A stretch of DNA of 64,000 bases from Bradyrhizobium diazoefficiens (GCF_016612535.1 NZ_JAENXS010000002.1:2294001-2358000); one strand, 5' to 3'; shown: positions 44,584-54,798, counted from the first letter of the stretch. Notes: generated from the sequence alone by a model not told the origin. Numbers and translations are program-made.

Positions 44584-47021
44584 GGCGATCTCTCCAGATT
44601 GCCGAGATTGGGGATCAGGTCCGTGGCCCAGGCGACGCCGCGGTGCTGGAGCCAGGCGGGCACGAAGCCTTGGCGCCCGTGTTCGGCGAGGAGCTGCTCG
44701 ATGGCGGCCTGGTCGGTCTTGGAAGAGGCTGCGGTGAAGGCGAGCGCAACCTCACCTAGGCCGAGCTCGAACATCCGGTTGCCGCGACGAGACTGGCAGT
44801 AATAGTCCCGCTTCGGCGTGGCCCTGCTCAGAAGCTCGATCTGGCGGTCGTTGAGGCCAAAGCGCCGATAGATCGCTGATATCTGCGGCTCGATCGCGCG
44901 TTCGTTCGGCAACAACAGCCGCGTCGGGCAGCTTTCGATGATCGCCGGCGCAATTGCGGAGCCGTCGATATCCGAGAGCGACTGGGTGGCGAAGATGACG
45001 GATGCATTCTTCTTCCGAAGCGTCTTGAGCCATTCGCGAAGCTGACCCGCGAAATCGTCATCGTCCAAGGCAAGCCAACCTTCATCGACAATGAGAAGTG
45101 TTGGCCTGCCGTCGAGGCGATCCCCAATCCGATGAAAGAGGTAGGCCAGCACGGCCGGAGCCGCGCTCGTTCCGATCAACCCTTCGGTCTCGAACGCCTG
45201 GACCGAAGCATCACCGAGGCGCTCGAATTCGGCGTCAAGCAGTCGCCCGGATGGTCCGCCCAGACAATAGGGCTGCAGGGCGCGCTTCAGAGAGTTGGAT
45301 TGCAGGAGGACCGACAAGCCCGTCAGTGTGCGTTCCTCCCTTGGCGCCGAGGCCAGAGACGTCAGCGCCGACCACAGATGATCCTTGACCTCTGGGGTGA
45401 TCTCAACCTTTTCCCGCGCCAGGATCGCGCCGAGCCACTCCGTGGCCCATCCCCGCTCCATGGAATCGTCGATCCAGGCCAGCGGCTGCAATGCGACGGG
45501 TTTATCGTCCCCGTCAGACAATGCGCCGCCGAGATCATGCCAGTCGCCGTCCATAGCGAGAGCGGCCGCCCGAATCGAACCGCCGAAATCGAACGCAAGG
45601 ACCTGAGAACTCGGATAGCGGCGGAACTGCAATGCCATTAGCGCCAGCAGCACAGACTTGCCGGCACCGGTTGGTCCCACCACGAGAGTATGGCCGACGT
45701 CGCCGACATGGAGCGAGAACCGGAAGGGGGTTGATCCCTCGGTTTTGCCAAACAGCAGAGGCGGACCCTTGAAGTGCAGATCTCGCGCCTCGCCCGCCCA
45801 AACCGCCGACATCGGAATCATATGCGCGAGGTTGAGGGTCGAGACCGACGGCTGCCGCACGTTGGCATAGACGTGCCCAGGCAGACTGCCGAGCCAAGCT
45901 TCGACGGCATTCACCGTCTCGATCATGCACGTAAAGTCCCGCCCCTGGATCACCTTCTCGACCAGACGCAGCTTCTCGTCGGCTACACCGGGATCGCGGT
46001 CCCAGACCGTGATGGTTGCCGTGACAAAGGCTTGTCCGATCTGGTCCGAACCCAGCTCCTGCAGCGCCGCGTCGGCATCAAGCGCTTTGTTGTGGGCGTC
46101 GGTGTCGAGCAGCGTCGACGCCTCGTTGGTCATGACCTCCTTGAGGATGGCGCCGATCGACTTTCGCTTGGCAAACCACTGCCGGCGAATCTTGGTCAGC
46201 AGCTTGGTGGCATCGGTCTTGTCGAGCATGATGGCGCGGGTCGACCAGCGATACGAAAAGGCCAGGCGGTTCAGCTCGTCCAGGATTCCCGGCGTCGTTG
46301 CGCCGGGAAAACCAACGATCGTCAGAACCCTCAGGTTGGCTGAGCCCAGCATCGGCTCGAGCCCGCCCGTCAGTGGCTGGTCGGCCAACAGCGCATCGAT
46401 GTACATGGGAATTTCGGGCACGCGAACGCGATGGCGCTTGGTCGAGATCGTCGAGTGCAGATAGGTCAGCGTGTCCGGATCGTCGAGCCAGGCGCATTCG
46501 GGCATGAACCCTTCCACGAGCTGAAGCACGCGGTCGGTTTGATCGATAAATCCGCGGAGCACCTCGCGAGCGTCGGCTCCAACCGTACGATCGCGGCCCT
46601 CATAGAGCAGCCGCTCTGCCCTGGCGGCGCCCTCCTCCGGCGGCAGGTAGAGAAACGTCAGGAAATAGCTGGATTCATAGTGGGCGCCCGTCTCTTCAAA
46701 TTGAGCTTTGCGCTCGGAATCGACTAACGCTGACGCGACGTCTGGAAAGGTGTTCGGTGGGTAAGACCCCGCAAAATGACGCTGCGCCTCGACGAAGACG
46801 GCCCAGCCAGATCCGAGGCGACGCAGGGCGTTGTTCAAGCGCCCGGCGACGGCGACAAGTTCAGCCGGCACTGCGCTATCGAGATCGGGTCCTCGGAACT
46901 TCGCTGTCCGTTGGAAAGAACCGTCCTTGTTCAGAACGATTCCTTCGTCGACGAGGGCTGCCCAAGGCAGGAAGTCGGCGAGGCGCACGTTGGAATGTCG
47001 GTATTCGGCGAGGTTCATCAT
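44580..47021 (-). CDS. TrbE / VirB4-family conjugation ATPase
   Basis: An 813-residue ATPase that powers pilus assembly and substrate translocation. The VirB4 N-terminal domain comes first (LADFLPWAALVDEGIVLNKD). Walker A is GPTGAGKSVLLALMALQF near residue 450, Walker B TLLIVDEGWLALDD, and the Q/H region FATQSLSDIDGSAI. Length matches TrbE. Starts ATGATG ten bases after trbD stops. Confidence 0.94.
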   Translation of the reverse strand: MMNLAEYRHSNVRLADFLPWAALVDEGIVLNKDGSFQRTAKFRGPDLDSAVPAELVAVAGRLNNALRRLGSGWAVFVEAQRHFAGSYPPNTFPDVASALVDSERKAQFEETGAHYESSYFLTFLYLPPEEGAARAERLLYEGRDRTVGADAREVLRGFIDQTDRVLQLVEGFMPECAWLDDPDTLTYLHSTISTKRHRVRVPEIPMYIDALLADQPLTGGLEPMLGSANLRVLTIVGFPGATTPGILDELNRLAFSYRWSTRAIMLDKTDATKLLTKIRRQWFAKRKSIGAILKEVMTNEASTLLDTDAHNKALDADAALQELGSDQIGQAFVTATITVWDRDPGVADEKLRLVEKVIQGRDFTCMIETVNAVEAWLGSLPGHVYANVRQPSVSTLNLAHMIPMSAVWAGEARDLHFKGPPLLFGKTEGSTPFRFSLHVGDVGHTLVVGPTGAGKSVLLALMALQFRRYPSSQVLAFDFGGSIRAAALAMDGDWHDLGGALSDGDDKPVALQPLAWIDDSMERGWATEWLGAILAREKVEITPEVKDHLWSALTSLASAPREERTLTGLSVLLQSNSLKRALQPYCLGGPSGRLLDAEFERLGDASVQAFETEGLIGTSAAPAVLAYLFHRIGDRLDGRPTLLIVDEGWLALDDDDFAGQLREWLKTLRKKNASVIFATQSLSDIDGSAIAPAIIESCPTRLLLPNERAIEPQISAIYRRFGLNDRQIELLSRATPKRDYYCQSRRGNRMFELGLGEVALAFTAASSKTDQAAIEQLLAEHGRQGFVPAWLQHRGVAWATDLIPNLGNLERSP

Positions 47022-47031
47022 GACCGCGAAC

Positions 47032-47295
47032 TCAGATGTTGAGGTGACCGGGAATGCGCAGATGCCGGCGCATCACATCGACGAAGGCGGGATCACGTTT
47101 GGCGGCCCAGACGGCGGCCATGTGGCCGATGAACCAGAGCACGAGACCCGCGATCCACAGCCGCAGTCCAAGGCCAAGGGCCGCCGCCAACGTACCGTTG
47201 ACGATTGCGACCGACCGCGGCGCGCCGCCCATCAGGATCGGTTCGGTGAGCGCACGGTGAACGGGCACGACAAAACCTGCGACCGGATCATCCAT
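47032..47295 (-). CDS. TrbD / VirB3-family conjugal transfer protein
   Basis: An 87-residue inner-membrane protein (MDDPVAGFVVPVHRALTEPI) with two membrane helices (LAAALGLGLRLWIAGLVLWF, IGHMAAVWAAKRDPAF). The reading frame extends upstream through trbC, but the ATG at 47295 lies within the trbC stop (TGATG), and family length supports it. Confidence 0.9.
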   Translation of the reverse strand: MDDPVAGFVVPVHRALTEPILMGGAPRSVAIVNGTLAAALGLGLRLWIAGLVLWFIGHMAAVWAAKRDPAFVDVMRRHLRIPGHLNI

Positions 47296-47621
47296 CAGAT
47301 CACCACGCCGCCGCCGAACGAGAAGAACGACAGGAAGAAACTCGAGGCGGCGAACGCGATCGACAGACCGAACACGATCTGGATCAGCCTGCGGAAACCG
47401 CCGGACGAATCGCCAAACGCGAGCGTCAATCCTGTGACGACGATGATGATGACGGCGATGATCTTGGCGACCGGACCTTCGACCGATTGCAGGATCTGGT
47501 TGAGTGGTTGCTCCCACGGCATGTTCGAGCCAGCCGCCCAAGCCGGCGCGGTCGTCAGAAGAACCGTGCCGGCGGCAGCCAGCGAAGCGGCTCCTCGAAG
47601 AATGCTAGATTGCAAACGCAT
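47295..47621 (-). CDS. TrbC / VirB2-family pilin
   Basis: A 108-residue pilin precursor. The signal peptide ends about TTAPAWA, followed by AGSNMPWEQPLNQILQSVEG and two hydrophobic helices (IIAVIIIVVTGLTLAFGD, FGLSIAFAASSFFLSFFSF). AGGAGACTGAC precedes the ATG at 47621; the frame upstream to 47711 lies in trbB. It is the major subunit of the mating pilus. Confidence 0.92.
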   Translation of the reverse strand: MRLQSSILRGAASLAAAGTVLLTTAPAWAAGSNMPWEQPLNQILQSVEGPVAKIIAVIIIVVTGLTLAFGDSSGGFRRLIQIVFGLSIAFAASSFFLSFFSFGGGVVI

Positions 47622-47622
47622 G

Positions 47623-48597
47623 TCAGTCTCCTGCTTGTGAAAGGCTGTAGTCGCCCGCCGCTCCAAGGCCGGTGACGAGGGCGAGCTCAGAGAGGTGCCG
47701 ATCGCCGCCACGGCCTGTAAGCACGGCGACGAGGTTGATGGTTTCGGCGATCAGGGCACGCGGAACCGTAATGACGGCTTCCTGGATGAGTTGCTCGAGC
47801 CGCCGAAGCGCGCCGAGTGCGGTGCCCGCGTGGATGGTCCCGATGCCGCCGGGATGGCCAGTGCCCCAGGCCTTGAGCAAGTCGAGCGCTTCGGCGCCGC
47901 GGACCTCGCCGATCGGGATGCGGTCCGGGCGAAGTCGGAGTGACGAGCGGACGAGGTCCGACAACGTGGCGACGCCGTCCTTGGTCCGAAGCGCCACAAG
48001 GTTGGGTGCCTTGCATTGCAATTCGCGCGTATCCTCGATCAGCACGACACGATCGGAGGTCTTTGCAACTTCAGCCAAAAGCGCGTTGGTCAGTGTTGTC
48101 TTGCCGCTCGATGTGCCGCCGGCGACAAGGATGTTTTTACGAGCGGAGACAGCACCCCTCAGGGTCTTGGCCTGCCCCAAGGTCATGATCCCCTTGACGA
48201 CATAGTCGTCGAGCGTGAACACAGCGACCGCTGGCTTGCGGATCGCAAACGCCGGCGCCGCAACGACTGGAGGCAGGAGACCTTCGAAGCGCTCGCCAGT
48301 CACAGGCAATTCGGCAGAGACACGCGGCGAGCCGGCATGCACTTCGGCGCCAACGTGATGCGCCACCAGGCGGACGATGCGCTCACCGTCCGCCGCGGAC
48401 AGTATTTCGCCGGTGTCGATCAGGCCACTCGACAGCCGGTCGATCCACAAACGCCCATCTGGATTGAGCATCACTTCGATGATCGACTCATCTTCGAGGT
48501 AACCCGCGATTGCCAAACCAAGCGCGCTACGCAGCATTCGTGCGCCGCGTGTTGTCGACTCCGACTGATTGGATTGGATTGCCACCGCCGCCCCCAC
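47623..48597 (-). CDS. TrbB / VirB11-family ATPase
   Basis: A 324-residue traffic ATPase. Walker A is [15 protein letters not shown] near residue 158; the Asp box [11 protein letters not shown] and the His box [20 protein letters not shown] complete the site. It begins with a GTG at 48597 in a run of GTG codons, so the N-terminus may be a few residues shorter. First gene of the trb operon; 142 bases without a gene separate it from the upstream MFS gene. Confidence 0.93.
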   Translation of the reverse strand: MGAAVAIQSNQSESTTRGARMLRSALGLAIAGYLEDESIIEVMLNPDGRLWIDRLSSGLIDTGEILSAADGERIVRLVAHHVGAEVHAGSPRVSAELPVTGERFEGLLPPVVAAPAFAIRKPAVAVFTLDDYVVKGIMTLGQAKTLRGAVSARKNILVAGGTSSGKTTLTNALLAEVAKTSDRVVLIEDTRELQCKAPNLVALRTKDGVATLSDLVRSSLRLRPDRIPIGEVRGAEALDLLKAWGTGHPGGIGTIHAGTALGALRRLEQLIQEAVITVPRALIAETINLVAVLTGRGGDRHLSELALVTGLGAAGDYSLSQAGD

Positions 48598-48739
48598 CGA
48601 ATGAGGACGTCTAAAGAGCGCCCTCAGATGGGCTGATTAGAAAAGCCACCACTCGATCTGGCGCAACAAGCTCTTCCGGCAATCGTAGAACAGCGTAGGA
48701 AAAGAAAGACGAGAAGGGCAATTCAACGTGGGTCGCCAC

Positions 48740-50056
48740 TCACCACTCCGCATCGTCGTCCGCGAACACCTGTAGTACCGCTTGTTCGTACAAGCAGACC
48801 GGTTCGATTACCTCGGAAGCGTCAAATGAGCCAATCCACTGGCCGAAGTAGCGGAGCCATGGCAGCGCGAACCACACCAGCGCCGCGATCTGCAGCATTA
48901 GGTTGAGACCGAACGCGAGTTGATAGGCGAAGATCGGTTTAGGGCTAGCCCCGCGGGACCATTGCTCCAGGATCAGGCCCGTCGCGTATTGGGCCAGAAA
49001 TGCCCATCCGAAGTGCAGCACATTCATTGCGCCATTGGCACGACCCGCAAGCTCGGGCGGAAAGTAATCGGCTATCACCGCGAAACTGACGACGGACGCC
49101 GCCCCGACAACTGCGACAACGGACCAGGGCAAGAGGGACGGCAAAGGCACGCGAAGTATCAAAGCAAATTGGGCGGCGATGAACAGCACCGCAACGGTCG
49201 TCAATATTAACTCCGCTCCGCCTCCTCTTCGTCTGAAGTAGTGGACCATCGTACCGAGCAACCAGGCACCGCCGCTCAACACGATTGACATCATGAACAG
49301 CTGTCTGACGAGACTTGCTCGATCAAAGCCCTCCACGTCCGTTAGCCACGTCGACGCCCACAATCCCAGCAGTGACCAGGCCGAGCCGACGCACGTCGCC
49401 GACAATGGAGCAATTCGCCAGAAGCGCCTGTCGCCAAAAACAGAGCTGAGGGTGGCGGGGATTGATGCTGTTGACGGGACGATGACTTGCTCGGGAACGG
49501 CGAGATAGATAAGCATGGCCGTGACGGCGGTCGCGGCTGCCAGGATCTCGAACAGCTGTCGCCATCCCATCCAGGCGAGCAGGTGCTCGGCGGGCGCCGT
49601 CGCGGTAACAGCCCCGAGCGATCCCAACATGACCATGTAGCCGTTGAGCAAGGCCACTCGTTCTCTGGGAAACCACAGGACGATCGACTTCAGCCCAGCC
49701 GTCAGAGCTGCCGCTACACCTAACCCGATCATTGCACGCGCGATCAGGAGTGACAGGAATCCGTTCGACATCCCGAATAATCCAGCGCCCGCGGCGGCGA
49801 TCAGAAGCAGAGCGCTCTGGACGCGACGCGGACCGAAGCGGTCCAACAGTATGCCGACCGGGATCTGAGCCGCCGCGAAGACCAGGAAATAGACGGACGT
49901 AAGTAACCCGAGGTCGGCAGCACCAAGTCCGATATCGGCGATGAGATGACCCGAGATCAGAGCGTTGATCGTTCGGAACAAATATGAAAGATAGTATCCA
50001 GCAGCGAATGGGAGAAAAACGCACGCGATGAGACGCCATGCGATTGAGATCTGCAT
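48740..50056 (-). CDS. Major facilitator superfamily transporter (cargo)
   Basis: A 438-residue transporter with twelve predicted helices. The MFS signature is in the 2-3 loop (GILLDRFGPRRVQSALLL) and the A-type motif repeats around IARAMIGLGVAAALTAGLKS. Substrate unknown; the sequence resembles nitrate/oxalate or cyanate-like carriers only loosely. It lies between trbB and the CopG gene, where related elements usually have no gene, so it is probably an acquired cargo. Start ATG 50056 after AAGGG. Confidence 0.85.
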   Translation of the reverse strand: MQISIAWRLIACVFLPFAAGYYLSYLFRTINALISGHLIADIGLGAADLGLLTSVYFLVFAAAQIPVGILLDRFGPRRVQSALLLIAAAGAGLFGMSNGFLSLLIARAMIGLGVAAALTAGLKSIVLWFPRERVALLNGYMVMLGSLGAVTATAPAEHLLAWMGWRQLFEILAAATAVTAMLIYLAVPEQVIVPSTASIPATLSSVFGDRRFWRIAPLSATCVGSAWSLLGLWASTWLTDVEGFDRASLVRQLFMMSIVLSGGAWLLGTMVHYFRRRGGGAELILTTVAVLFIAAQFALILRVPLPSLLPWSVVAVVGAASVVSFAVIADYFPPELAGRANGAMNVLHFGWAFLAQYATGLILEQWSRGASPKPIFAYQLAFGLNLMLQIAALVWFALPWLRYFGQWIGSFDASEVIEPVCLYEQAVLQVFADDDAEW

Positions 50057-50187
50057 GCTGGCCCTTCTTGCTCACTCAGCTCATTCGAGCCGATAGCGCG
50101 TCCAGCTTCTTGTCGACTTAGCTACATTGCTGCGGTCGTAGGATGGCGTAGAAAAAAGAAGGACCGGCGAATAGCCTGTCCCGCAGA

Positions 50188-50616
50188 TCAATCAAGTTTC
50201 GCTGTCGTTTCGTGATGAATAATATCTTCCGGGATTTCACGCAGGAAGCTCTGCCCCTTTTGCAAGCGGCGCCCGAGCGCCTCGACAAATCCCTCAAAGC
50301 GTTCCCGGCCTTTTGCCTGGGCAGCAGCCTGCGCGTCGTTGGGCAATGGCGGCGTGATCGTGAGCCAAAAGCGGATGAACAGGGCCAAAGTCTCAGCCGT
50401 CAGACCGACGTCACGCTCCAGCCTTTGCATCTGGCGCGATAAACGGTCCAGGCGCCGGGTAAACGCCGCCTCCCGCTTGTCCGCGCCGTCCGGCGATAGA
50501 AAGGACGCAACAGCCGCTTCCACGATCGCGGATCGAGAGAGCTTCTTGCGATCGGCAAGCTCTGAGATCTGCTTCAGAAGCTCTGGCGGGAAATACACAT
50601 TCATCCGATCGCGCAT
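50188..50616 (-). CDS. CopG-family ribbon-helix-helix protein next to traG
   Basis: A 142-residue protein. The N-terminal 45 residues are a ribbon-helix-helix domain (MRDRMNVYFPPELLKQISEL, then KKLSRSAIVEAAVASFL). The rest is a long basic helix (TRRLDRLSRQMQRLERDVGL) and a hydrophobic segment. It starts five bases after traG stops. In related elements it sits between traG and trbB. A relaxosome accessory or transfer repressor role is inferred. Confidence 0.86.
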   Translation of the reverse strand: MRDRMNVYFPPELLKQISELADRKKLSRSAIVEAAVASFLSPDGADKREAAFTRRLDRLSRQMQRLERDVGLTAETLALFIRFWLTITPPLPNDAQAAAQAKGRERFEGFVEALGRRLQKGQSFLREIPEDIIHHETTAKLD

Positions 50617-50621
50617 GATGC

Positions 50622-52610
50622 TCAGAGCTCCATGCCGTCATTCGGGTCGAGGGCGACTTGACGGGCAACACCTCGCATCTGTTGTCGTAAGAGCCGGGAT
50701 TGACGGACCGCGTCCTCATCGTCGTCAAGAACGACGGCAAATTCCTCTGCCGGTGACGGCTCGGTCGTCTCCTTAACGATCGCAACGTGATCGGGCAGCT
50801 CGGGCTCTCGACGAAGACCGCTGTTCGCTGCGTCTTCCCCTGCTTGCGCGACTTTGCCGGCCAGGCCCGTTGCCGGCGTCGGCGTTCCGAGTGATGACCA
50901 TCCGTCCGTTCGCGATGATCGACCCGACGACGCCGGATCAGGCGGCGGCAACACCCGCTCGGTGAACCGGCGATCCTCATAGTACCGGGCTTTCTTGGCC
51001 CGGATCGGCGGCGTGCCCGCCACCATGACGATCTCATCCATCGGCGGAAGCTGCATGACCTCGCCAGGGGTCAAGAGCGGCCTGGCCGTCTCCTGACGCG
51101 AGACCATGAGGTGCCCGAGCCATGGGTTCAACCGGTGCCCCGCATAGTTCTTCATCGCCCGCATCTCCGTTGCTGTCCCGAGCGCGTCGGACACTCGCTT
51201 GGCGGTCCGCTCGTCATTGGTCGCGAAGCTGACTCGGACGTGACAGTTGTCGAGAATCGCATTGTTCGGCCCATAGGCCTTCTCGATCTGGTTGAGCGAC
51301 TGCGCGATCAAAAAGCTCTTGATGCCGTAACCCGCCATAAAAGCGAGCGCGGACTCGAAGAAGTCGAGCCGCCCCAGCGCCGGAAACTCATCGAGCAGCA
51401 TCAGGACACGATGCCGGCGGTCGCGAGCGTGTAAGTCCTCGGTCAGCCGCCGGCCGATCTGGTTCAGCACCAGCCGGATCAACGGTTTGGTCCGCGAGAT
51501 ATCGGAGGGCGGCACCACCAGGTAAAGCGTCGTCGGACGGGCGTCGGCGATCAAGTCCGCGATCCGCCAATCGCACCGGCACGTCACCTGGGCTACCACG
51601 GGATCTCGGTAGAGCCCAAGGAACGACATGGCAGTGGACAAGACACCGGAGCGCTCATTCTCCGATTTGTTCAGGAGCTCGCGCGCGGTCGAGGCGACCA
51701 CGGGATGTGCACCCTGCTCGCCAAGGTGCGGCGTGGTCATCATCGCCTTCAACGTTGCCTCGATCGACCGCTTCGGATCGGACAGGAAAGCTGCGACGCC
51801 GGCCAAAGTCTTGTCGGCCTCGGCATAGAGGACGTGGAGGATGGCACCGACCAGAAGCGAATGACTGGTCTTCTCCCAATGGTTCCGCTTATCGAGCGAG
51901 CCTTCCGGGTCGACCAGGACGTCGGCGACGTTCTGAACGTCGCGCACCTCCCACTCCCCCCGCCGAACCTCGAGCAGAGGATTGTAGGCCGAGGATTTTG
52001 GGTTGGTCGGGTCGAACAACAAGACACGGCCATGCCGCGAACGGAAGCCGGCGGTCAATTGCCAGTTCTCGCCCTTAATGTCGTGAACGATGGCCGAACT
52101 TGGCCATGCCAGCAACGAGGGAACAACGAGGCCGACGCCCTTGCCGGACCGGGTGGGCGCAAAACACAACACGTGCTCCGGTCCGTCATGGCGAAGGTAG
52201 TCATTGTCGAACTTTCCCAGCACCACGCCATCTGGGCCGAGAAGACCGGCGGCTCGCACCTCTTCCGGACCGGCCCAGCGCGCCGAGCCATAGGTCTCGA
52301 CGTTCTTGGCCTCGCGTGCCCGCCAGACCGACATGCCGATCGCCGCAGCAATCGAAACGACGGTGCCTGACGCCGCAATGAAGGCACCCTCGACAAAGAC
52401 CTGAGGCGCGTAGGCGTCGTAGACGAACCACCACCAGAAGAAGATTGGCGGGTAGTAGAACTTCCAACCCAACAGCTCGAACCATGGGCGGCCAAGCTCC
52501 GGCTGGTAACCGAGACGCCAGGCAGTCCACTCGGTCGCTCCCCAGATGGCGAGCAAGACGATCAGGCCGACAACGATTACCTGTCCCCAGAGGATTTTGG
52601 TCCCTGACAT
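50622..52610 (-). CDS. TraG / VirD4-family type IV coupling protein
   Basis: A 662-residue coupling ATPase that brings the relaxase-DNA complex to the secretion channel. Two N-terminal membrane helices (QVIVVGLIVLLAIWGATEW and a second near 80-100), Walker A APTRSGKGVGLVVPSLLAW near residue 150, and Walker B RVLMLLDEFPALGRLDFFES are visible. The C-terminal tail is acidic and proline-rich. It lies between the relaxase gene and the CopG gene on one strand. Confidence 0.94.
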   Translation of the reverse strand: MSGTKILWGQVIVVGLIVLLAIWGATEWTAWRLGYQPELGRPWFELLGWKFYYPPIFFWWWFVYDAYAPQVFVEGAFIAASGTVVSIAAAIGMSVWRAREAKNVETYGSARWAGPEEVRAAGLLGPDGVVLGKFDNDYLRHDGPEHVLCFAPTRSGKGVGLVVPSLLAWPSSAIVHDIKGENWQLTAGFRSRHGRVLLFDPTNPKSSAYNPLLEVRRGEWEVRDVQNVADVLVDPEGSLDKRNHWEKTSHSLLVGAILHVLYAEADKTLAGVAAFLSDPKRSIEATLKAMMTTPHLGEQGAHPVVASTARELLNKSENERSGVLSTAMSFLGLYRDPVVAQVTCRCDWRIADLIADARPTTLYLVVPPSDISRTKPLIRLVLNQIGRRLTEDLHARDRRHRVLMLLDEFPALGRLDFFESALAFMAGYGIKSFLIAQSLNQIEKAYGPNNAILDNCHVRVSFATNDERTAKRVSDALGTATEMRAMKNYAGHRLNPWLGHLMVSRQETARPLLTPGEVMQLPPMDEIVMVAGTPPIRAKKARYYEDRRFTERVLPPPDPASSGRSSRTDGWSSLGTPTPATGLAGKVAQAGEDAANSGLRREPELPDHVAIVKETTEPSPAEEFAVVLDDDEDAVRQSRLLRQQMRGVARQVALDPNDGMEL

Positions 52611-52649
52611 CCGAACGTCCCTCGCGCTAGTGAAGTTGGTAAACCAAAG

Positions 52650-54413
52650 CTACAGGCCCAAGTCACGCTTCCGACCAAAGCCCCATTCGATGCCACCGCC
52701 CTCTTTCGCGACACCGGTGACGTGCTGACCGAACTTCTTCTCGAGCTCGCGCGACCATGGCACGAGCTGGAAACCGAGCCCGTTGTCGATCATGGCGAAA
52801 CGCCCCGACGCCATCGTCAGCCGCTGGCGATAGGTGCCTGCCACATACTCCCCGGAAGCCGCTTGCACGTGAGGCAAGCCGGTCTCGGCCGAGACTTTTG
52901 CCCCTACCTCGTCCAGCTCGCGTCGGCGGAGCGTGTTCAGGAGGTCGCGCTGCAGGATGATGCGCTGACCATGCCGCCGCGCGAGACCTTCCTGGATCAG
53001 ATGCTCGGTGCGGGCTTCCATGGCGTCACGGGTCTCGCGGCCGAACCCGCCCATGGCGAGCGGCATCGGATCGCGTTCGACCAGCCGGTGGTCGAGCCAG
53101 GTCGCACCTTTCGCGGTGACCTGCTCACCAAGATGAAGATCGGAACGGGTCGCGAGCACCAAGGTGGGCCGCGGATCGCCGGCTTGGCCGAAGCACCGGA
53201 CTTCGACGATGCCGCCGATCGGCGGAGCATGCTCGAAGGCCTCGATCCCTCGGAAGCGGACGTGGTGCACCCGTCCGTCTGTTCCATCGATCAGGGCGTA
53301 GGCCTCGCCCGTCAATTCGTCATGCAATCCACGATCGACCAGTCGTCCGATGATCTGGGACGCCGGCTGTCCACCTTCGATGACATAGTCGGCAATGCCG
53401 CGCGCCTCCCCACGCTCGGTGAAGGCGCGGTGCATGGTCTTGATGATGTCGCCGCGCATGCCGAGGTCACGCAAGCTACGCTCGGCTTCGAGCCCCACCA
53501 TCCATTCCCCCGGCGCGGCGGATGCCGCGAGGCCCATCTTCTCCAAATGCTGAAGGCGGCCAACCATCAGGCGCCGGATCTCCGAGTCAGAGCTGCCGGG
53601 ACTTTTGGGGCGAAGATCGATTGTGCCGGTCTCGTCGGCGGCCAGCCGGATCTCCCGGTCGAGCCGGGTCCATCGTTCCGCCGTGACTTCCCTCTCCAGC
53701 GAATTGCGGATCTCGTTCTCCGGTTTTGGTCCCAGCTCGATGCCGACCAGTTCTTCGGCACGGGAGCGCAGGCCTCGACTGATGTAGTCGCGGGAGATCA
53801 CGAGGTCAGCGCCCTCCTCATCGACGCCCCGGACGAGAATATGGACGTGGGGGTTGTCCGTGTTCCAGTGATCGACGGCAATCCAATCGAGCCGCGTGCC
53901 GAGATCGGTTTCCATCTGCTTGGCAAGGTCGCGCGTAAAAGCCCTGAGGTCGGTCATATCGCCCGCCTCCTCGGGCGAGACGATGAACCGAAAATGATGA
54001 CGGTCGTCCTTGCATCGATCTGCGAACGCCGCGCCGTCAGCACGGTCGCTGCCGGCATCGAACATCTCGGCCCTCTCGCCGCTTCGGGTGACGCCATCGC
54101 GCTTCAGGTATGAAAGATGAGCGGTCAGCGGCGCCGAGCGGAACGAACGTCCCTTGTGACGAACGACACGCGCCTTTACCACGACGCGCCGCGTCGGGCT
54201 GAATAACCGGCCGCGGCTAAAGGCGAGCCGTCCGCGGCCGAACGTCGAACGCCCATAGGCCGCAGAACGCCTGCCGGCCGCGGTCTGACCCGAGGTGTGT
54301 CCGGCCTTCTTCGCGGCGCGTAGCACCTGGTTGATGAAGCTCTTCGGCTTGGGCGCGCGGGTGCTGCGGATGCGCCCAGGCCGAATGCGCAGATCGCTGT
54401 CGCCGACGGTCAT
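52650..54413 (-). CDS. Relaxase (VirD2-like, DUF3363; RlxS type)
   Basis: A 587-residue relaxase that nicks at oriT and pilots the strand. The basic N-terminus (KPKSFINQVLRAAKKAGHTS) precedes the catalytic region with RHHFRFIVSPEEAGDM and the metal-binding HVHILVRGVDEEGADL (HxH). The C-terminal half is the DUF3363 domain (LLNTLRRRELDEVGAKV, GLGFQLVPWSRELEKKFGQH). The ATG at 54413 (MTVGDSDLR) is chosen; the frame to 54527 has no support. The 385 bases upstream hold several inverted repeats, the likely oriT. Confidence 0.92.
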   Translation of the reverse strand: MTVGDSDLRIRPGRIRSTRAPKPKSFINQVLRAAKKAGHTSGQTAAGRRSAAYGRSTFGRGRLAFSRGRLFSPTRRVVVKARVVRHKGRSFRSAPLTAHLSYLKRDGVTRSGERAEMFDAGSDRADGAAFADRCKDDRHHFRFIVSPEEAGDMTDLRAFTRDLAKQMETDLGTRLDWIAVDHWNTDNPHVHILVRGVDEEGADLVISRDYISRGLRSRAEELVGIELGPKPENEIRNSLEREVTAERWTRLDREIRLAADETGTIDLRPKSPGSSDSEIRRLMVGRLQHLEKMGLAASAAPGEWMVGLEAERSLRDLGMRGDIIKTMHRAFTERGEARGIADYVIEGGQPASQIIGRLVDRGLHDELTGEAYALIDGTDGRVHHVRFRGIEAFEHAPPIGGIVEVRCFGQAGDPRPTLVLATRSDLHLGEQVTAKGATWLDHRLVERDPMPLAMGGFGRETRDAMEARTEHLIQEGLARRHGQRIILQRDLLNTLRRRELDEVGAKVSAETGLPHVQAASGEYVAGTYRQRLTMASGRFAMIDNGLGFQLVPWSRELEKKFGQHVTGVAKEGGGIEWGFGRKRDLGL

Positions 54414-54798
54414 CGCCGGGCCTAAAACAGCGCCAAAACAGCTGCAGTGCCGAAAATGTCTTTGATTGCACTGCTCAAAATGCTTTGCGCGGCACGCACC
54501 CCGACCGACCGGCACGCCAGAACCCAAGCCATGACAATGGCTTGCGGTTCGACCGGCGAGCCCCTTTTATCTCGCCGTCCTGCCGTCGTGGTCTTTCGGT
54601 CGCCGGTTCCCGAAAGAGCCGCCGCGACTTGGCAGCCAACTCGCGAAGCCCCCACTGCTTCCGAGCGCTTGCGATAGCGATCGTTACCCGAAGGGCCGAG
54701 ACACCCGAAGGGTGGCTCGGTGAGGAGCGAAGCGACGAGTAGAGCGCGGGCCGAAGGCATCGCCCATACGCCATTGGCTTGCGAACCCACATACCTGG
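54414..54798. promoter_or_regulatory. Candidate oriT region with three inverted repeats
   Basis: This gene-free region lies between the relaxase start and the lytic transglycosylase end. It holds inverted repeats at 54554-54560/54571-54577 (CGGCGAG), 54592-54599/54610-54617 (TCTTTCGG) and a nested hairpin at 54696-54720 (CCGAG and ACCC arms). A direct repeat ACCCGAAGGG occurs at 54686 and 54703. Relaxases commonly act at such sites next to their own gene. The nick site itself cannot be recognised from sequence alone. Confidence 0.55.
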
